A stretch of DNA of 64,000 nt from an uncultured Verrucomicrobiota bacterium. Lineage in GTDB: Bacteria; Verrucomicrobiota; Verrucomicrobiia; Limisphaerales; UBA9464. Every line of letters begins with the position of its first letter. The stretch's first letter is position 1. Location of the stretch: the NCBI GenBank assembly GCA_903922605.1, contig CAIXUG010000010.1, positions 1 through 64,000 of the forward strand, in the 5' to 3' direction. Below the pieces are notes generated by a model. The model had not been told where the DNA came from and did no database searches. It was given only the letters and a program-made list of their open reading frames with translations. Of this stretch, positions 41,746 to 50,382 are shown one piece after another. The position numbers and the translations under genes were made by a program.

Positions 41746-42903
41746 ATGCTCGATTCCCTCCTCACCCGCGACGTTTTCCCCGACCCTCTCTTGCGCTTTG
41801 GCATCCGGCGGCTGCTGCGGCAGCGGTTGCGTGAGGAGGACCGCGGCGGTCTTGAGCCGAACCGCGCGCATCTGCTCGCGCTGGTCGAAGAATTGCGCCG
41901 CTCGCCCATCGCCATCGAGACGGCTGCGGCGAATGAGCAGCACTACGAGGTGCCCACGTGTTTTTATCAGCTCTGTCTCGGGCCGCGCCTGAAATACTCC
42001 TCCTGCTATTACCCGACCGGCCACGAATCCCTGGCCGAGGCCGAGGAGATCATGCTCGCGCTCACGTGCGAGCGGGCGCAGCTCGCCGATGGCCAGGAGA
42101 TCCTCGAGCTCGGTTGCGGCTGGGGTTCGCTCACGTTGTGGATGGCCGAGAAGTATCCCCACGCCCGCATCACCGGCGTGTCCAACTCTGCGACGCAGAA
42201 GCTGCACATCGACGCCGAGTGCGCGCGGCGCGGACTGAAGAACGTGACCATCATCACGTGCGACATGAACCGGTTTGAGCCGCCGTCCCAAAGTAGGTCA
42301 GGCGGCCCGCCTGACTTCCAATCTTCTGCCCTTCCTGCTTCGGTGGCCGCGCTTGGCAGAGAAGACGATCAGAAGATGGGCGGGCCGCCCGTCCTACTTT
42401 GTCGGGGCCGCTTCGACCGTGTGGTCTCTGTCGAGATGTTCGAGCACATGAAGAATTACGAGCGGCTGCTCGCGAACATCGCCCGCTGGCTCAAGCCGGA
42501 TGGGCGGCTCTTCGTCCACATCTTCACGCACAAGGATTACGCCTACCATTTCATCGCGCGCGACGAGACCGACTGGATGAGCCGCTACTTCTTCACCGGC
42601 GGCATCATGCCCAGTGACGACCTGCTGCTCTACTTCCAGCGCGACGTCGAGCTGGTGAACCACTGGAACGTCTGCGGCCGGCACTACGGCCAGACCGCCG
42701 AGCACTGGCTGCAGAACATGGATGCCCACGAGCCGGAAATCCGCGCGATTTTCCGCGAGACCTACGGCGCGGGGAACGAGACGAAGTGGTGGGTGTACTG
42801 GCGCGTGTTCTACCTCGCCTGTGCCGAGCTGTGGAACTTCCGGGGCGGCAACGAATGGCTGGTGAGCCATTACCTCTTCCGGCCTCGTCCCACCGTCGCC
42901 TAG
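41746..42903 (+). CDS. CFA-like SAM methyltransferase (second paralog) with an in-frame repeat insertion
   Basis: 385 aa. SAM motif [16 protein letters not shown] (119-133), [25 protein letters not shown] and [13 protein letters not shown] place it in the CFA-like group that also resembles coclaurine-type N-methyltransferases. Residues about 182-219 ([13 protein letters not shown] ... [10 protein letters not shown]) are translated from a 113-bp inverted repeat. They sit in the loop between CDMNRFEP and [10 protein letters not shown], where relatives run straight through. The frame is intact, so the enzyme may tolerate the loop. It probably acts with the upstream lipid cluster, although a secreted-protein gene intervenes. 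Confidence 0.85.
   Translation: MLDSLLTRDVFPDPLLRFGIRRLLRQRLREEDRGGLEPNRAHLLALVEELRRSPIAIETAAANEQHYEVPTCFYQLCLGPRLKYSSCYYPTGHESLAEAEEIMLALTCERAQLADGQEILELGCGWGSLTLWMAEKYPHARITGVSNSATQKLHIDAECARRGLKNVTIITCDMNRFEPPSQSRSGGPPDFQSSALPASVAALGREDDQKMGGPPVLLCRGRFDRVVSVEMFEHMKNYERLLANIARWLKPDGRLFVHIFTHKDYAYHFIARDETDWMSRYFFTGGIMPSDDLLLYFQRDVELVNHWNVCGRHYGQTAEHWLQNMDAHEPEIRAIFRETYGAGNETKWWVYWRVFYLACAELWNFRGGNEWLVSHYLFRPRPTVA
42289..42401. repeat. 113-bp inverted-repeat element in frame inside the second CFA-like gene
   Basis: The ends CAAAGTAGGTCAGGCGGCCC and GGGCCGCCCGTCCTACTTTG are inverted repeats with about 21 of 24 positions matching. The inner TCTTCTG and CAGAAGA also pair. It has no stop codon in the frame of the host gene. 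Confidence 0.85.
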
Positions 42904-42945
42904 GACGGGCTTCCCAAGCGGGCTGACATTCGGCAAGGTCGGTTC

Positions 42946-45900
42946 GTGCCACGCCTGTCCCTGCTTCGCCTCGCCGCGTTCCTTCCGCTTGCGCTATGCG
43001 CCGCCGACATTGCGGCGGTGAAGGAAGCCGGCGTCGGCACGAACGGCTTCCGGTCGCTCGTGGCGGCCGACCGCACCACGGCGCCGCTGCTCGCGCCCGC
43101 GAGCGGCGAGGGCGAGGCGCGCATCAAGCAGTTCAAGCTGCTGCCCGGCATGAAGGTCGAGCTGTGGGCCGCCGAGCCGATGCTGGCCAATCCCGTCGCC
43201 TTTTCCGTGGATGAACTTGGGCGCGTGTGGACCAGCGAGACCTACCGCTACCGCTCCAGCGTGCTCGATATCCGCAGCTACATGTTCATGCTGGAGGACG
43301 ACCTGGCCTCACGGAGCATCGACGACCGGCTGAAGCAGATTCGCAAGTGGTTCGGGCCCGATGGCGAGAAGGAGATGAGCAAGGAGACCGAGGTCATCCG
43401 CCTGCTGGAGGACACCGATCACGACGGCAAGGCCGACAAGTCCACCGTGGTTGTCGACGGCCTGAACTCGCCGCTCGATGGCATCGCCAGCGGCATCCTC
43501 GCGCGGCACGGGCAGATCTGGTTCACGGACATCCCGAGCGTCTGGAAATTCTCGCCCGGCGCCGCCAGCAAGGATGCCAAGGCCACGCCGCTCACGTCGC
43601 TGGGGGCGCAAGGCAGCCAGCCCAAGGTCCACCTCGACGGTTATCAGGCCGAAGAACTGCTGCGGGGCTGGGGCATCCGTTTCAGCTTCACGGGGCACGA
43701 TCTGCACGGGCTGAAGTTCGGCCCCGACGGACGGCTCTACTTCTCCTGCGGTGATCGTGGCACGCACGTCGTGACCAAGGAGGGCAACGTCATTGACCTG
43801 CCGGACGAAGGCGCGGTGTTCCGCTGCGAACCCGACGGCACGAAGCTTGAGGTCTTCGCGCACGGCCTGCGCAATCCGCAAGAACTCGCCTTCGACGAAT
43901 ACGGCAACCTCTTCACGGGCGACAACGACTCCGACCAGGGCGACCGCGAGCGCTGGGAATACGTCGTCGAGGGCGGCGACTATGGCTGGCGCGTCGGCTA
44001 TCAGCATTCGCCGCTGGGCAATGCCGGCCCGTGGAACAGCGAGCGCCTGTGGGTGCCGCATTTCGAGGGGCAGGCCGCCTACATCATCCCGCCAATCGCC
44101 AACATCGGCGACGGCCCGAGCGGGCTGGTTTACAATTACGGCACCGGCCTGCCGGCATCGCTCGACCACCGCTTCTTCCTCGCCGATTTCAAGGGCACCA
44201 GCGCCAAGAGCGGCATCTATTCGCTGCTGAACCGCCCCAGCGGCGCGAGCTTCGAGCTGGTGGCGCACGACCAGTTTGTATGGAACGCGCTCGTGCCCGA
44301 CGTGGACATCGGCCCGGACGGCGCGGTGTGGTTCAGCGACTGGCACGAGGGCTGGCCCAAGAGCAACAAGGGCCGCATCTACCGCGCCTATTTCCCCGAA
44401 GCCCTGGCCGACCCGGTGGTGAAAGAGACCGCGAAACTCCTCGCCGAGGGCATGGAGAAGCGCCCCGAGAAGGAACTGCTCGGGCTGCTGGCGCACCGCG
44501 ACATGCGCGTGCGGCAGGAGGCGCAGTTTGAACTCGCGGCGCGCGGGCCGAAGTCGTTCGCGGGATTGAAGAAGGTGGCTTTTGAGCCAAAGAGCCAGTT
44601 CGCACGGATTCATGCGATTTGGGGGATCGGGCAGCTCGCCCGGTCGCTGAGGCTTACAAATTTCCAAGCGGAGCTGGCGCAAATGGAACCGCTGCTCACG
44701 GCCGAAGAGCCCGAGGTCCGGGCGCAGACCTGCAAGTTGCTGGGCGAAGGCTGGCTTTTTTCCGCGCGTGATAACCTTGCCCACGTGACGAGGGATGAGT
44801 CTGAACGGGTTCGTTTTTTCGCGGTTCAAGCCTTGGCCACTTTGGCCAGCCGGCCGACTGGACCGTTCCGGTTTGCCGAGTCCACCCGGCTCAAATTCAT
44901 CGCGCACGCGGGCAATATTTCGCGCCCATTGGGAAATGCCCTCGCCAATGCCACTGCTCCAAAAGACTATGAGTATCCCGAGACCTATGTGGAGGAACTT
45001 CTCAAAACGGCCCCTTTCACCCCAATTTGGGCAACTGTCGGTCATCGGTTCTTCAATGACCCCAATTCGGTGACGAATGCGTTCAGCCAAACCGAATCGG
45101 ATCCGCAGATATCCAAGCTGTTTGCCTATAGCGGACTCCTGGCCGGCCGGCGGATGCATCACGACAGCGTCGCTCTGTTCCTTGGCTCCAAGGACCCGCT
45201 GCTCGTCCTCGATGCCGCCCGGGCCATCAATGACGTGCCGATCACGAACGCGCTGCCCGTCCTCGCCGCCCTCGCCGAACCCGCGAAGCTCGACGCGCTG
45301 CTGAAGCAGTTTGCCTCCTTAAAGTCAGAAGCGCGTCCGCCCTCACCCCGGCCCTCTCCCCCGGGGAGAGGGGGAACCGCAGTCAGTCCCGCGGCGCAAG
45401 CACCCGCCGCATCCGAAGTCGGCGCGCGCGCGAACGCTTCTCCCTCTCCTGGGGGAGAGGGCCGGGGTGAGGGCGGGCTTTCCTCGCGCAGCGCCATCAT
45501 CGACGTGCGCGCCGACCAACCCCTGCCGTGGGGCGACGCGCCGATTGACCAGCTCTCGCCCATGCTGCTGCGTGTAGTGAATGCCAACTTCCGCGTCGGC
45601 ACGCCCGAGACTGCCCAGCGGCTCGCCGCGCTCGCCGGGCGCGGCGACTTGCCCGATCTCATCCGCAGCGAATCGCTGCACGCGCTGGCCACGTGGGCCA
45701 AGCCGCACCCGCGCGACCGCATCGTTGGCATCTTCCGTCCGCTGCCCGAACGGGATGCCGCCCCGGCCATCGCGGCCTTGCAGCCGCAGCTGGCCGACCT
45801 GCTGGCGAAGTCTTCGGAAGCCCTCCGGATCGCCGCCGCCGAGGCCGTGGCGGAGCTGAAGCTCGTCAGTGCGAGCCGGTCGCTGTTTGATCTGGTCGTG

Positions 45901-46779
45901 GACACCCAGGCGCCGGCCAACGCCCGCGCGGCCGCGTTGCGTTCGCTGGGAGTGGTGGCCAACGACCGGGCCTCGATGATCCAGCGGGACGAGGCCCTGA
46001 CCTTTGCCATCGCCGATGCCGCCGAACCGCTACGGCTGGCCGCCTCGAAGCTCAACGCCGAACTCCATCCCGACAGCGCCGCTGGCCAGCTCGCCGGGAA
46101 GCTCGGGTCGGGCTCGCTTGCCGAGCAGCAGTCTGCGTTCGCCTCGCTGGGCGATCTCAAATCGGATGTGGCGGACGCCATCCTGGCCGAGCAGTTGGAC
46201 AAGCTGATGAAGCGCGAAGTGGCCAATGAGGTGATGCTGGATCTCGTGGAGGCTGCCGGGAAGCGCCCCGCTGCCGCCGTGCAATCGCGCCTGGCCGCCT
46301 ACGGCAAGTGGAAGCTGCCGCAGGATCATCTGACGCCTTACCGCGAGACCCTGGCCGGCGGCAACGCGGCGCGCGGGCGGAAGATCTTTTACGAGAACGC
46401 CGCCGTGGCCTGCACCCGCTGCCACCAGATCGGCAGCGACGGCGGTGGCAACGCCGGTCCGCCGCTGGCCGGCGTCGCCTCGCGGCAGCCGCGCGAGTAC
46501 CTGCTGGAGAGCATCGTGTTCCCCAACCAGCAGATCGTGCAGGGCTTCGAGACCGCCACGGTGACCCTCAAAAATGGCATCGCCTACGCCGGCGTGGTGA
46601 AGTCCGAGAACGATACCAACCTGGTGATCCTCTCGCCCGAAGAGGGAGACGTGACCCTGAAGAAGGCCGACATCGCCACCCGGGAAAAGGGGCTGAGCGG
46701 CATGCCGGAAGGTTTCGGCCAACTCCTTTCAAAACGGGAACTGCGTGACCTGGTCGAATTCCTCGGCACCCTGAAATAA
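42946..46779 (+). CDS. PVC-type heme-binding protein: propeller, HEAT repeats, C-terminal CxxCH domain
   Basis: 1277 aa from a GTG start, with a signal peptide (residues 1-19). Residues about 60-480 form the dehydrogenase-like beta-propeller (PVAFSVDELGRVWTSETYRY, GIRFSFTGHDLHGLKFGPDG). HEAT-like repeats run from about 500 to 1130, followed by a C-terminal cytochrome domain with CTRCH and a small beta domain ending VEFLGTLK. This layout is characteristic of Planctomycetes and Verrucomicrobiota, and it is thought to act in periplasmic redox or sugar oxidation without a defined substrate. Residues about 798-844 are coded by a 140-bp inverted repeat within the HEAT region. Confidence 0.9.
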   Translation: MPRLSLLRLAAFLPLALCAADIAAVKEAGVGTNGFRSLVAADRTTAPLLAPASGEGEARIKQFKLLPGMKVELWAAEPMLANPVAFSVDELGRVWTSETYRYRSSVLDIRSYMFMLEDDLASRSIDDRLKQIRKWFGPDGEKEMSKETEVIRLLEDTDHDGKADKSTVVVDGLNSPLDGIASGILARHGQIWFTDIPSVWKFSPGAASKDAKATPLTSLGAQGSQPKVHLDGYQAEELLRGWGIRFSFTGHDLHGLKFGPDGRLYFSCGDRGTHVVTKEGNVIDLPDEGAVFRCEPDGTKLEVFAHGLRNPQELAFDEYGNLFTGDNDSDQGDRERWEYVVEGGDYGWRVGYQHSPLGNAGPWNSERLWVPHFEGQAAYIIPPIANIGDGPSGLVYNYGTGLPASLDHRFFLADFKGTSAKSGIYSLLNRPSGASFELVAHDQFVWNALVPDVDIGPDGAVWFSDWHEGWPKSNKGRIYRAYFPEALADPVVKETAKLLAEGMEKRPEKELLGLLAHRDMRVRQEAQFELAARGPKSFAGLKKVAFEPKSQFARIHAIWGIGQLARSLRLTNFQAELAQMEPLLTAEEPEVRAQTCKLLGEGWLFSARDNLAHVTRDESERVRFFAVQALATLASRPTGPFRFAESTRLKFIAHAGNISRPLGNALANATAPKDYEYPETYVEELLKTAPFTPIWATVGHRFFNDPNSVTNAFSQTESDPQISKLFAYSGLLAGRRMHHDSVALFLGSKDPLLVLDAARAINDVPITNALPVLAALAEPAKLDALLKQFASLKSEARPPSPRPSPPGRGGTAVSPAAQAPAASEVGARANASPSPGGEGRGEGGLSSRSAIIDVRADQPLPWGDAPIDQLSPMLLRVVNANFRVGTPETAQRLAALAGRGDLPDLIRSESLHALATWAKPHPRDRIVGIFRPLPERDAAPAIAALQPQLADLLAKSSEALRIAAAEAVAELKLVSASRSLFDLVVDTQAPANARAAALRSLGVVANDRASMIQRDEALTFAIADAAEPLRLAASKLNAELHPDSAAGQLAGKLGSGSLAEQQSAFASLGDLKSDVADAILAEQLDKLMKREVANEVMLDLVEAAGKRPAAAVQSRLAAYGKWKLPQDHLTPYRETLAGGNAARGRKIFYENAAVACTRCHQIGSDGGGNAGPPLAGVASRQPREYLLESIVFPNQQIVQGFETATVTLKNGIAYAGVVKSENDTNLVILSPEEGDVTLKKADIATREKGLSGMPEGFGQLLSKRELRDLVEFLGTLK
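45337..45476. repeat. 140-bp element with perfect 24-bp inverted repeats, in frame inside the PVC-type gene
   Basis: The arm at 45337-45360 (starting CCGCCCTCACCCCGGCCCTC) is the exact reverse complement of 45453-45476. Each arm continues into a local CTCTCCCC...GGGGAGAG hairpin. It is translated as SPRPSPPGRGG ... SPGGEGRGEGG. Relatives lie at 39561-39674 and 59874-59925. Confidence 0.92.
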
Positions 46780-46804
46780 GGGCAGCCGGGTTTTCCTCGG
46801 GTCC

Positions 46805-47239
46805 ATGAATGACATTGTCCACCGCCGCGCGCCCCGTCGCGCGTTCACGCTGATCGAACTGCTCTGTACCATCGCCATCATCGCGGTGCTGGCGAGCCTG
46901 CTGCTCGGCGCATGCGGTCGGGTGCTCCAGCGCATGCGGGCCGCCGAATGGGGTGACAAGGCCCCGTATCAGTTGGACCTCGTGAAGGAAAAGCTCCGGA
47001 AGCGGTTCCAGGGGCTGGAGGATTTTCCCACGGTCACGCTGGAAAAGCTGGAGGCGGAAGGCGTGCTGCAACCGACGCAAATCCGGTTTCTGAACGACAA
47101 GCGGGTTGCCTACGTGCCGTTCAGCGGGGTTGATCCGACCAATCTGGTGGTCGTGGCGGTGCGGATCGACAGCGGCTTCTTCACGGACAAGGCGACGCTC
47201 GTGCTCACCAAGGGCGAGATCGTCGCGCCGCCGCAGTGA
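46805..47239 (+). CDS. Type IV pilin/pseudopilin-like protein
   Basis: 144 aa. The N-terminus RRAFTLIELLCTIAIIAVLASLLL is a prepilin leader plus hydrophobic helix (split here as RRA | FTLIELL), with Ala instead of the usual Gly before the cleavage site and the conserved Glu at +5. The short globular domain has no cysteine pair. It is processed by a prepilin peptidase and assembled by a type II secretion or type IV pilus machine, and the GspE-like and PilT-like ATPases in this window are possible partners. It lies 25 bases after the PVC-type gene. Confidence 0.8.
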   Translation: MNDIVHRRAPRRAFTLIELLCTIAIIAVLASLLLGACGRVLQRMRAAEWGDKAPYQLDLVKEKLRKRFQGLEDFPTVTLEKLEAEGVLQPTQIRFLNDKRVAYVPFSGVDPTNLVVVAVRIDSGFFTDKATLVLTKGEIVAPPQ

Positions 47240-47263
47240 GGGGGCTTTTCCGAGACGGGAATT

Positions 47264-47350
47264 TGAACAACAAAGAAACCAAGGAACAAAGTTCCGACAG
47301 GAAAGCGCCAGTCTGTCTGGCTACCGTTTTCTTTGTTCCTTGGTTGTTTC
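47264..47350. repeat. Inverted repeat between convergent genes, possible bidirectional terminator
   Basis: AACAAAGAAACCAAGGAACA (47269-47288) and TTTGTTCCTTGGTTGTTT are near-perfect inverted copies separated by about 45 bases. The element lies between the pseudopilin gene (plus) and the PilT-like gene (minus). A long stem with A/T-rich ends could stop transcription from both sides. Confidence 0.6.
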
Positions 47351-47364
47351 TGACCCGGTTCCGC

Positions 47365-48447
47365 CTAGTCATTCTCCCTCGCCTTGAAACGGTCCGTGTT
47401 GCGGGCGCGCGACACGGCGGTGTCGTAGCTGATGAGGCACTTGGCGTAGAGGTCGTGCAGGCAGTTGTCCATGAGCACCATGCCGTCGCGGTTGCCAAGC
47501 TGCATGGCGTTCTGGAGCTGGTGGAGCTGGTTGTCGCGGATGATGGCGCGGATCGCGCCGCTGACCATCAGCAGCTCGTAGGCGAGCAGCCGGCGCACCC
47601 GGTCGAGGCTGGGCACCAGCTCCTGCGAGATGATGCCCTGGAGCGAGCTGGAAAGCTGGAGGATCACCTGCCGCTGGGCGTTCCCCTCGAAGGTGCCGAC
47701 GATGCGTTCCAGCGCGTGGCCGACGCTCGGGGCGTGGAGCGTCGCCAGCACCAGGTGGCCGGTTTCGGCGGCGGTCAGCGCCGTCTGGATCGCCTCGTGG
47801 TCGCGCATTTCGCCCACGCAGATCACGTCCGGGTCCTGCCGCAGCGCGTGGTAGAGCGCCCGGTTGAAGGAACGCACGTCGGTGAGCACCTCCTGCTGCA
47901 CCACGATGGCGCGGCGGTTCTCATGCACGAACTCAATCGGGTCCTCGATGGTAAGAATCTTGCAGCGGCGCTCGCTGTTGATGAGATCCACCATGTAATT
48001 GAGGGTGGTGGTCTTGCCGGCGCCGGTGGGGCCGGTGATGAGCACGAGTCCGTTGGGCTTGCGGGCCAGCTCGTCGATGCGCGCGGGCAGTCCCAGCTCC
48101 TCCCGGGTGGCGATGCGGCTGCCACAGAAGCGGCAGCTCAGCTCGGACACGCCGTTGCGCTTGTAAAAGGTGGCCCGGATACGCCCGGCGGTCTCGTGGC
48201 GGATGGAGATGCACAGTTCCCAGTCGCGCTCGAATTTCTCCTGCTGCAGCTCGCCCAGCAGCGAGGCGGCCATCTCGTTGGACTCATCGGCCGGCAGCCC
48301 GTCCTCGTCCGCGAGGATGATCTCGCCATTGACGCGGAAGGCCGGGGGCACGCCGGCCACCACGTGCAGGTCGGAGGCACCCATCTCGTGGGCCAGCACG
48401 AGCAGGCGGTCGAGGTGCGGGTGGATGCTGGGCCGGGGGAAGGTCAT
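47365..48447 (-). CDS. pilT: PilT-family ATPase
   Basis: 360 aa from the ATG at 48447, fixed by its ATGA overlap with the TPR gene stop. Walker A is GPTGAGKT (139-146), the Asp box lies in IEDPIEFVHE, Walker B is DPDVICVGEMRDHEA, and the His box is TGHLVLATLHAPS. This is standard for twitching-motility retraction ATPases. There is no pilus structural gene in this operon. The gene is the last of a series driven from the sigma-factor end, so it may serve a dedicated machine or simply share the transcript. Confidence 0.88.
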   Translation of the reverse strand: MTFPRPSIHPHLDRLLVLAHEMGASDLHVVAGVPPAFRVNGEIILADEDGLPADESNEMAASLLGELQQEKFERDWELCISIRHETAGRIRATFYKRNGVSELSCRFCGSRIATREELGLPARIDELARKPNGLVLITGPTGAGKTTTLNYMVDLINSERRCKILTIEDPIEFVHENRRAIVVQQEVLTDVRSFNRALYHALRQDPDVICVGEMRDHEAIQTALTAAETGHLVLATLHAPSVGHALERIVGTFEGNAQRQVILQLSSSLQGIISQELVPSLDRVRRLLAYELLMVSGAIRAIIRDNQLHQLQNAMQLGNRDGMVLMDNCLHDLYAKCLISYDTAVSRARNTDRFKAREND

Positions 48448-49214
48448 GAGCGGAAAAATTCGCGGAGGCCTCCGGTGATACGCGCCAGCGGGCCGCGATG
48501 TTCGAGCGCGATCAGCCCCTCCTGGGCCTCGCGGTTGCCGGGGTCCAACTGTTGGGCCTGGGCAAACGACACACGGGCCCCCTGCGGCAGGCCGAGGGCC
48601 AGCTCGCACTGGCCGATGAGCACCCAGAGCGTGAATTCGCCGGGGGCGAGCGTCACGGCCGCGCGGGCGACCGTCAGGGCGGCGGCGAAGCGTTTGTAAA
48701 AGTGCAGGATGCGGCCCGCCAGCCAGCCGACGACCCAGTCGCCGGCCGCGATGGTCCGGGCGCGCTCGAAGCAGTAGTCCGCGCGGTTCTCCTTGCGGGC
48801 GAGCAGCACGTCGCCGCGGGCGAGCCAGACGTAGGGCGTGTCGCCGCGCTCCTCGAGGCTGGCGTCGGAGAAGGCCAGCGCGTCGTCCACGTCGCCGAGC
48901 CGGGCGAGGGCCACGGCCTTGGCGGCGAGCAGCTCGGGGGCGGTGGGAAAGCGTTCGAGTGACTTGTCCGCCCAGACCCGCGCCTCGCTATACTCGCCCA
49001 GCTCAATGAGCGAGCGCACCTGGCCGGCCCAGGCGACGGCCGATTGCGGGTCGTGCTCCAGCACGCGGGCGAAGAGCCGCAGCGCCGGCTCGAACTGCCC
49101 GTGGGCAAAGGCCGCGTTGGCCTCCGTAAGCCAGTACCCGGCGTCGCGCTCCACCCGCGTGGCGCTGACCTCGCGGGGTTCCGCATCGAACTCGAGATTT
49201 CCAAATCGGCTCAT
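48444..49214 (-). CDS. TPR-repeat protein
   Basis: 256 aa from the ATG at 49214, which overlaps the upstream stop (ATGA). The body consists of about five TPR-like helix pairs (ANAAFAHGQFEPALRLFARV, AVALARLGDVDDALAFSDAS and others). There is no signal peptide, so it is cytosolic. It is probably a scaffold for partners encoded in the same operon, such as the PilT ATPase and the membrane protein, with which it is translationally coupled on both sides. Confidence 0.8.
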   Translation of the reverse strand: MSRFGNLEFDAEPREVSATRVERDAGYWLTEANAAFAHGQFEPALRLFARVLEHDPQSAVAWAGQVRSLIELGEYSEARVWADKSLERFPTAPELLAAKAVALARLGDVDDALAFSDASLEERGDTPYVWLARGDVLLARKENRADYCFERARTIAAGDWVVGWLAGRILHFYKRFAAALTVARAAVTLAPGEFTLWVLIGQCELALGLPQGARVSFAQAQQLDPGNREAQEGLIALEHRGPLARITGGLREFFRS

Positions 49215-50134
49215 GGCTGATCCTGCCGTTGAAAGAACCAGCGGCGGAAGGCGCGGCCAACGAAATTCTGCTGCGGCACGTTCGCCAGGCGGAGATAGGT
49301 TTCTGCCATAGCGCCCGAATCCGAGCCCTCGTAGCCGGGAAGTTTCACGGTGGGCCAGACCAGCCATTCACCTGGCGCCGCGACCAGCTCGCCTTCGGTG
49401 GGCATGGTCGGCAGACGTTCGGCATCGTGCCCGTTCACCCGGATCCGGTGCGGCCCGAACTCCACCCGGTCACCGGGCAGGCCGATGACGCGCCCCAGCA
49501 TCAGGCCGCCGGCCAGCCGTGCCCCCCGATCCAGCCGGAAGCTCTCGTTTTTGAACGCCACCAAATCGCCACGTGCGACATCCGCCCGGGCGGCGTGCGG
49601 ATCGAAGACGACCGAGCTGTTTTCCCCCGGAATGAACATCGGCCGGGCCACGGTGTTCTCAAAGAACCGGTAGCCCGGCCAATAGAGGAGGCCCGCGCAG
49701 AACAGCCACGCGACCAGCTGGGCCAGAATTTTCACCCGCAAGCCGGCCGGGTAGCCCCGACTGGTCTCCCGGTCGCGCAAATAGAGGAAACCGAGGCCGC
49801 TGGCATGGCACGAGATCATGCCGCTGACGGCGAAACCGTTGAGGGTCGGCGAGCCGAGGAAGATGAGCAGGACCAGCGCCCAGGCCCACCAGATGATGAG
49901 GAAGACGCGCCCCAGCGTCCGCTGGCCCAGCCGCCGGTACGGCTCGCCGGGGATGAGCAGGCACAGCAGCAGTTCCGGTGCGTTGAACGAGAGGACCAGC
50001 GGGGTCGCCAGGAAGGAGCGGGAAAACCGCAGACGCAACCAGATCCGCAGGCGGTCCAGTCGCTGACCGAGAATCCGGCCCAGCCAGCGGTCCTGCGCCC
50101 GGGGCGGGTAATAGCTGGAGAATTCCGGGTTCAT
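49211..50134 (-). CDS. Multi-spanning membrane protein with a degenerate signal-peptidase-I (S26) domain
   Basis: 307 aa from the ATG at 50134. The N-terminal half has four or five hydrophobic helices. The C-terminal half has the S26 fold signature GRVIGLPGDRVEF followed by RIRVNG and a final F-VGRAFRRWFFQ. The S-M nucleophile motif is not evident (IPGENSSVVF), and the general-base Lys that normally precedes R-V/A-x-G-L-P-G-D is replaced by Gly (LGRVIGLPGD). It may therefore be non-catalytic, or use a different serine. It starts 17 bases after the DUF2997 gene and overlaps the TPR gene. Confidence 0.7.
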   Translation of the reverse strand: MNPEFSSYYPPRAQDRWLGRILGQRLDRLRIWLRLRFSRSFLATPLVLSFNAPELLLCLLIPGEPYRRLGQRTLGRVFLIIWWAWALVLLIFLGSPTLNGFAVSGMISCHASGLGFLYLRDRETSRGYPAGLRVKILAQLVAWLFCAGLLYWPGYRFFENTVARPMFIPGENSSVVFDPHAARADVARGDLVAFKNESFRLDRGARLAGGLMLGRVIGLPGDRVEFGPHRIRVNGHDAERLPTMPTEGELVAAPGEWLVWPTVKLPGYEGSDSGAMAETYLRLANVPQQNFVGRAFRRWFFQRQDQP

Positions 50135-50151
50135 CAGGGCGCGCGGGCGGC

Positions 50152-50352
50152 TCAGTGGTGCCGTTCCGAATGCAGATGCACATCCTCTTCCGGTTCGTAG
50201 AAGCCGGAGGTGTGGCGCACGTCCTTCGTCTCGCCGACCATCTGCTCGAACAGCTTGATCGCCTCGAGGCAGCCTTTGCCCTTGAAGCCGTCCACGTGGA
50301 TCTCCACTTCGCCGGTGGGGCTGATCGTCAGTTCGTAGGTGCGCTGTTTCAT
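50152..50352 (-). CDS. DUF2997 family protein
   Basis: 66 aa with the DUF2997 pattern: TYELTISPTGEVEIHVDGFK, then GKGCLEAIKLFEQMVGE and an acidic/His C-terminus ending HSERHH. DUF2997 proteins are encoded next to DUF1257 (Ycf35) and Ycf46-type ATPases in many bacteria. No function is established. The His/Cys content could allow metal binding. It lies 30 bases after the DUF1257-like gene. Confidence 0.8.
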   Translation of the reverse strand: MKQRTYELTISPTGEVEIHVDGFKGKGCLEAIKLFEQMVGETKDVRHTSGFYEPEEDVHLHSERHH

Positions 50353-50382
50353 GGGAAGGAAAATCGGTGGGACGATGCCGGT

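Noticed and set aside
43309-45162. 617-codon minus-strand frame inside the PVC-type gene
   Set aside because: Opposite strand of a recognised propeller/HEAT gene; composition is not protein-like.
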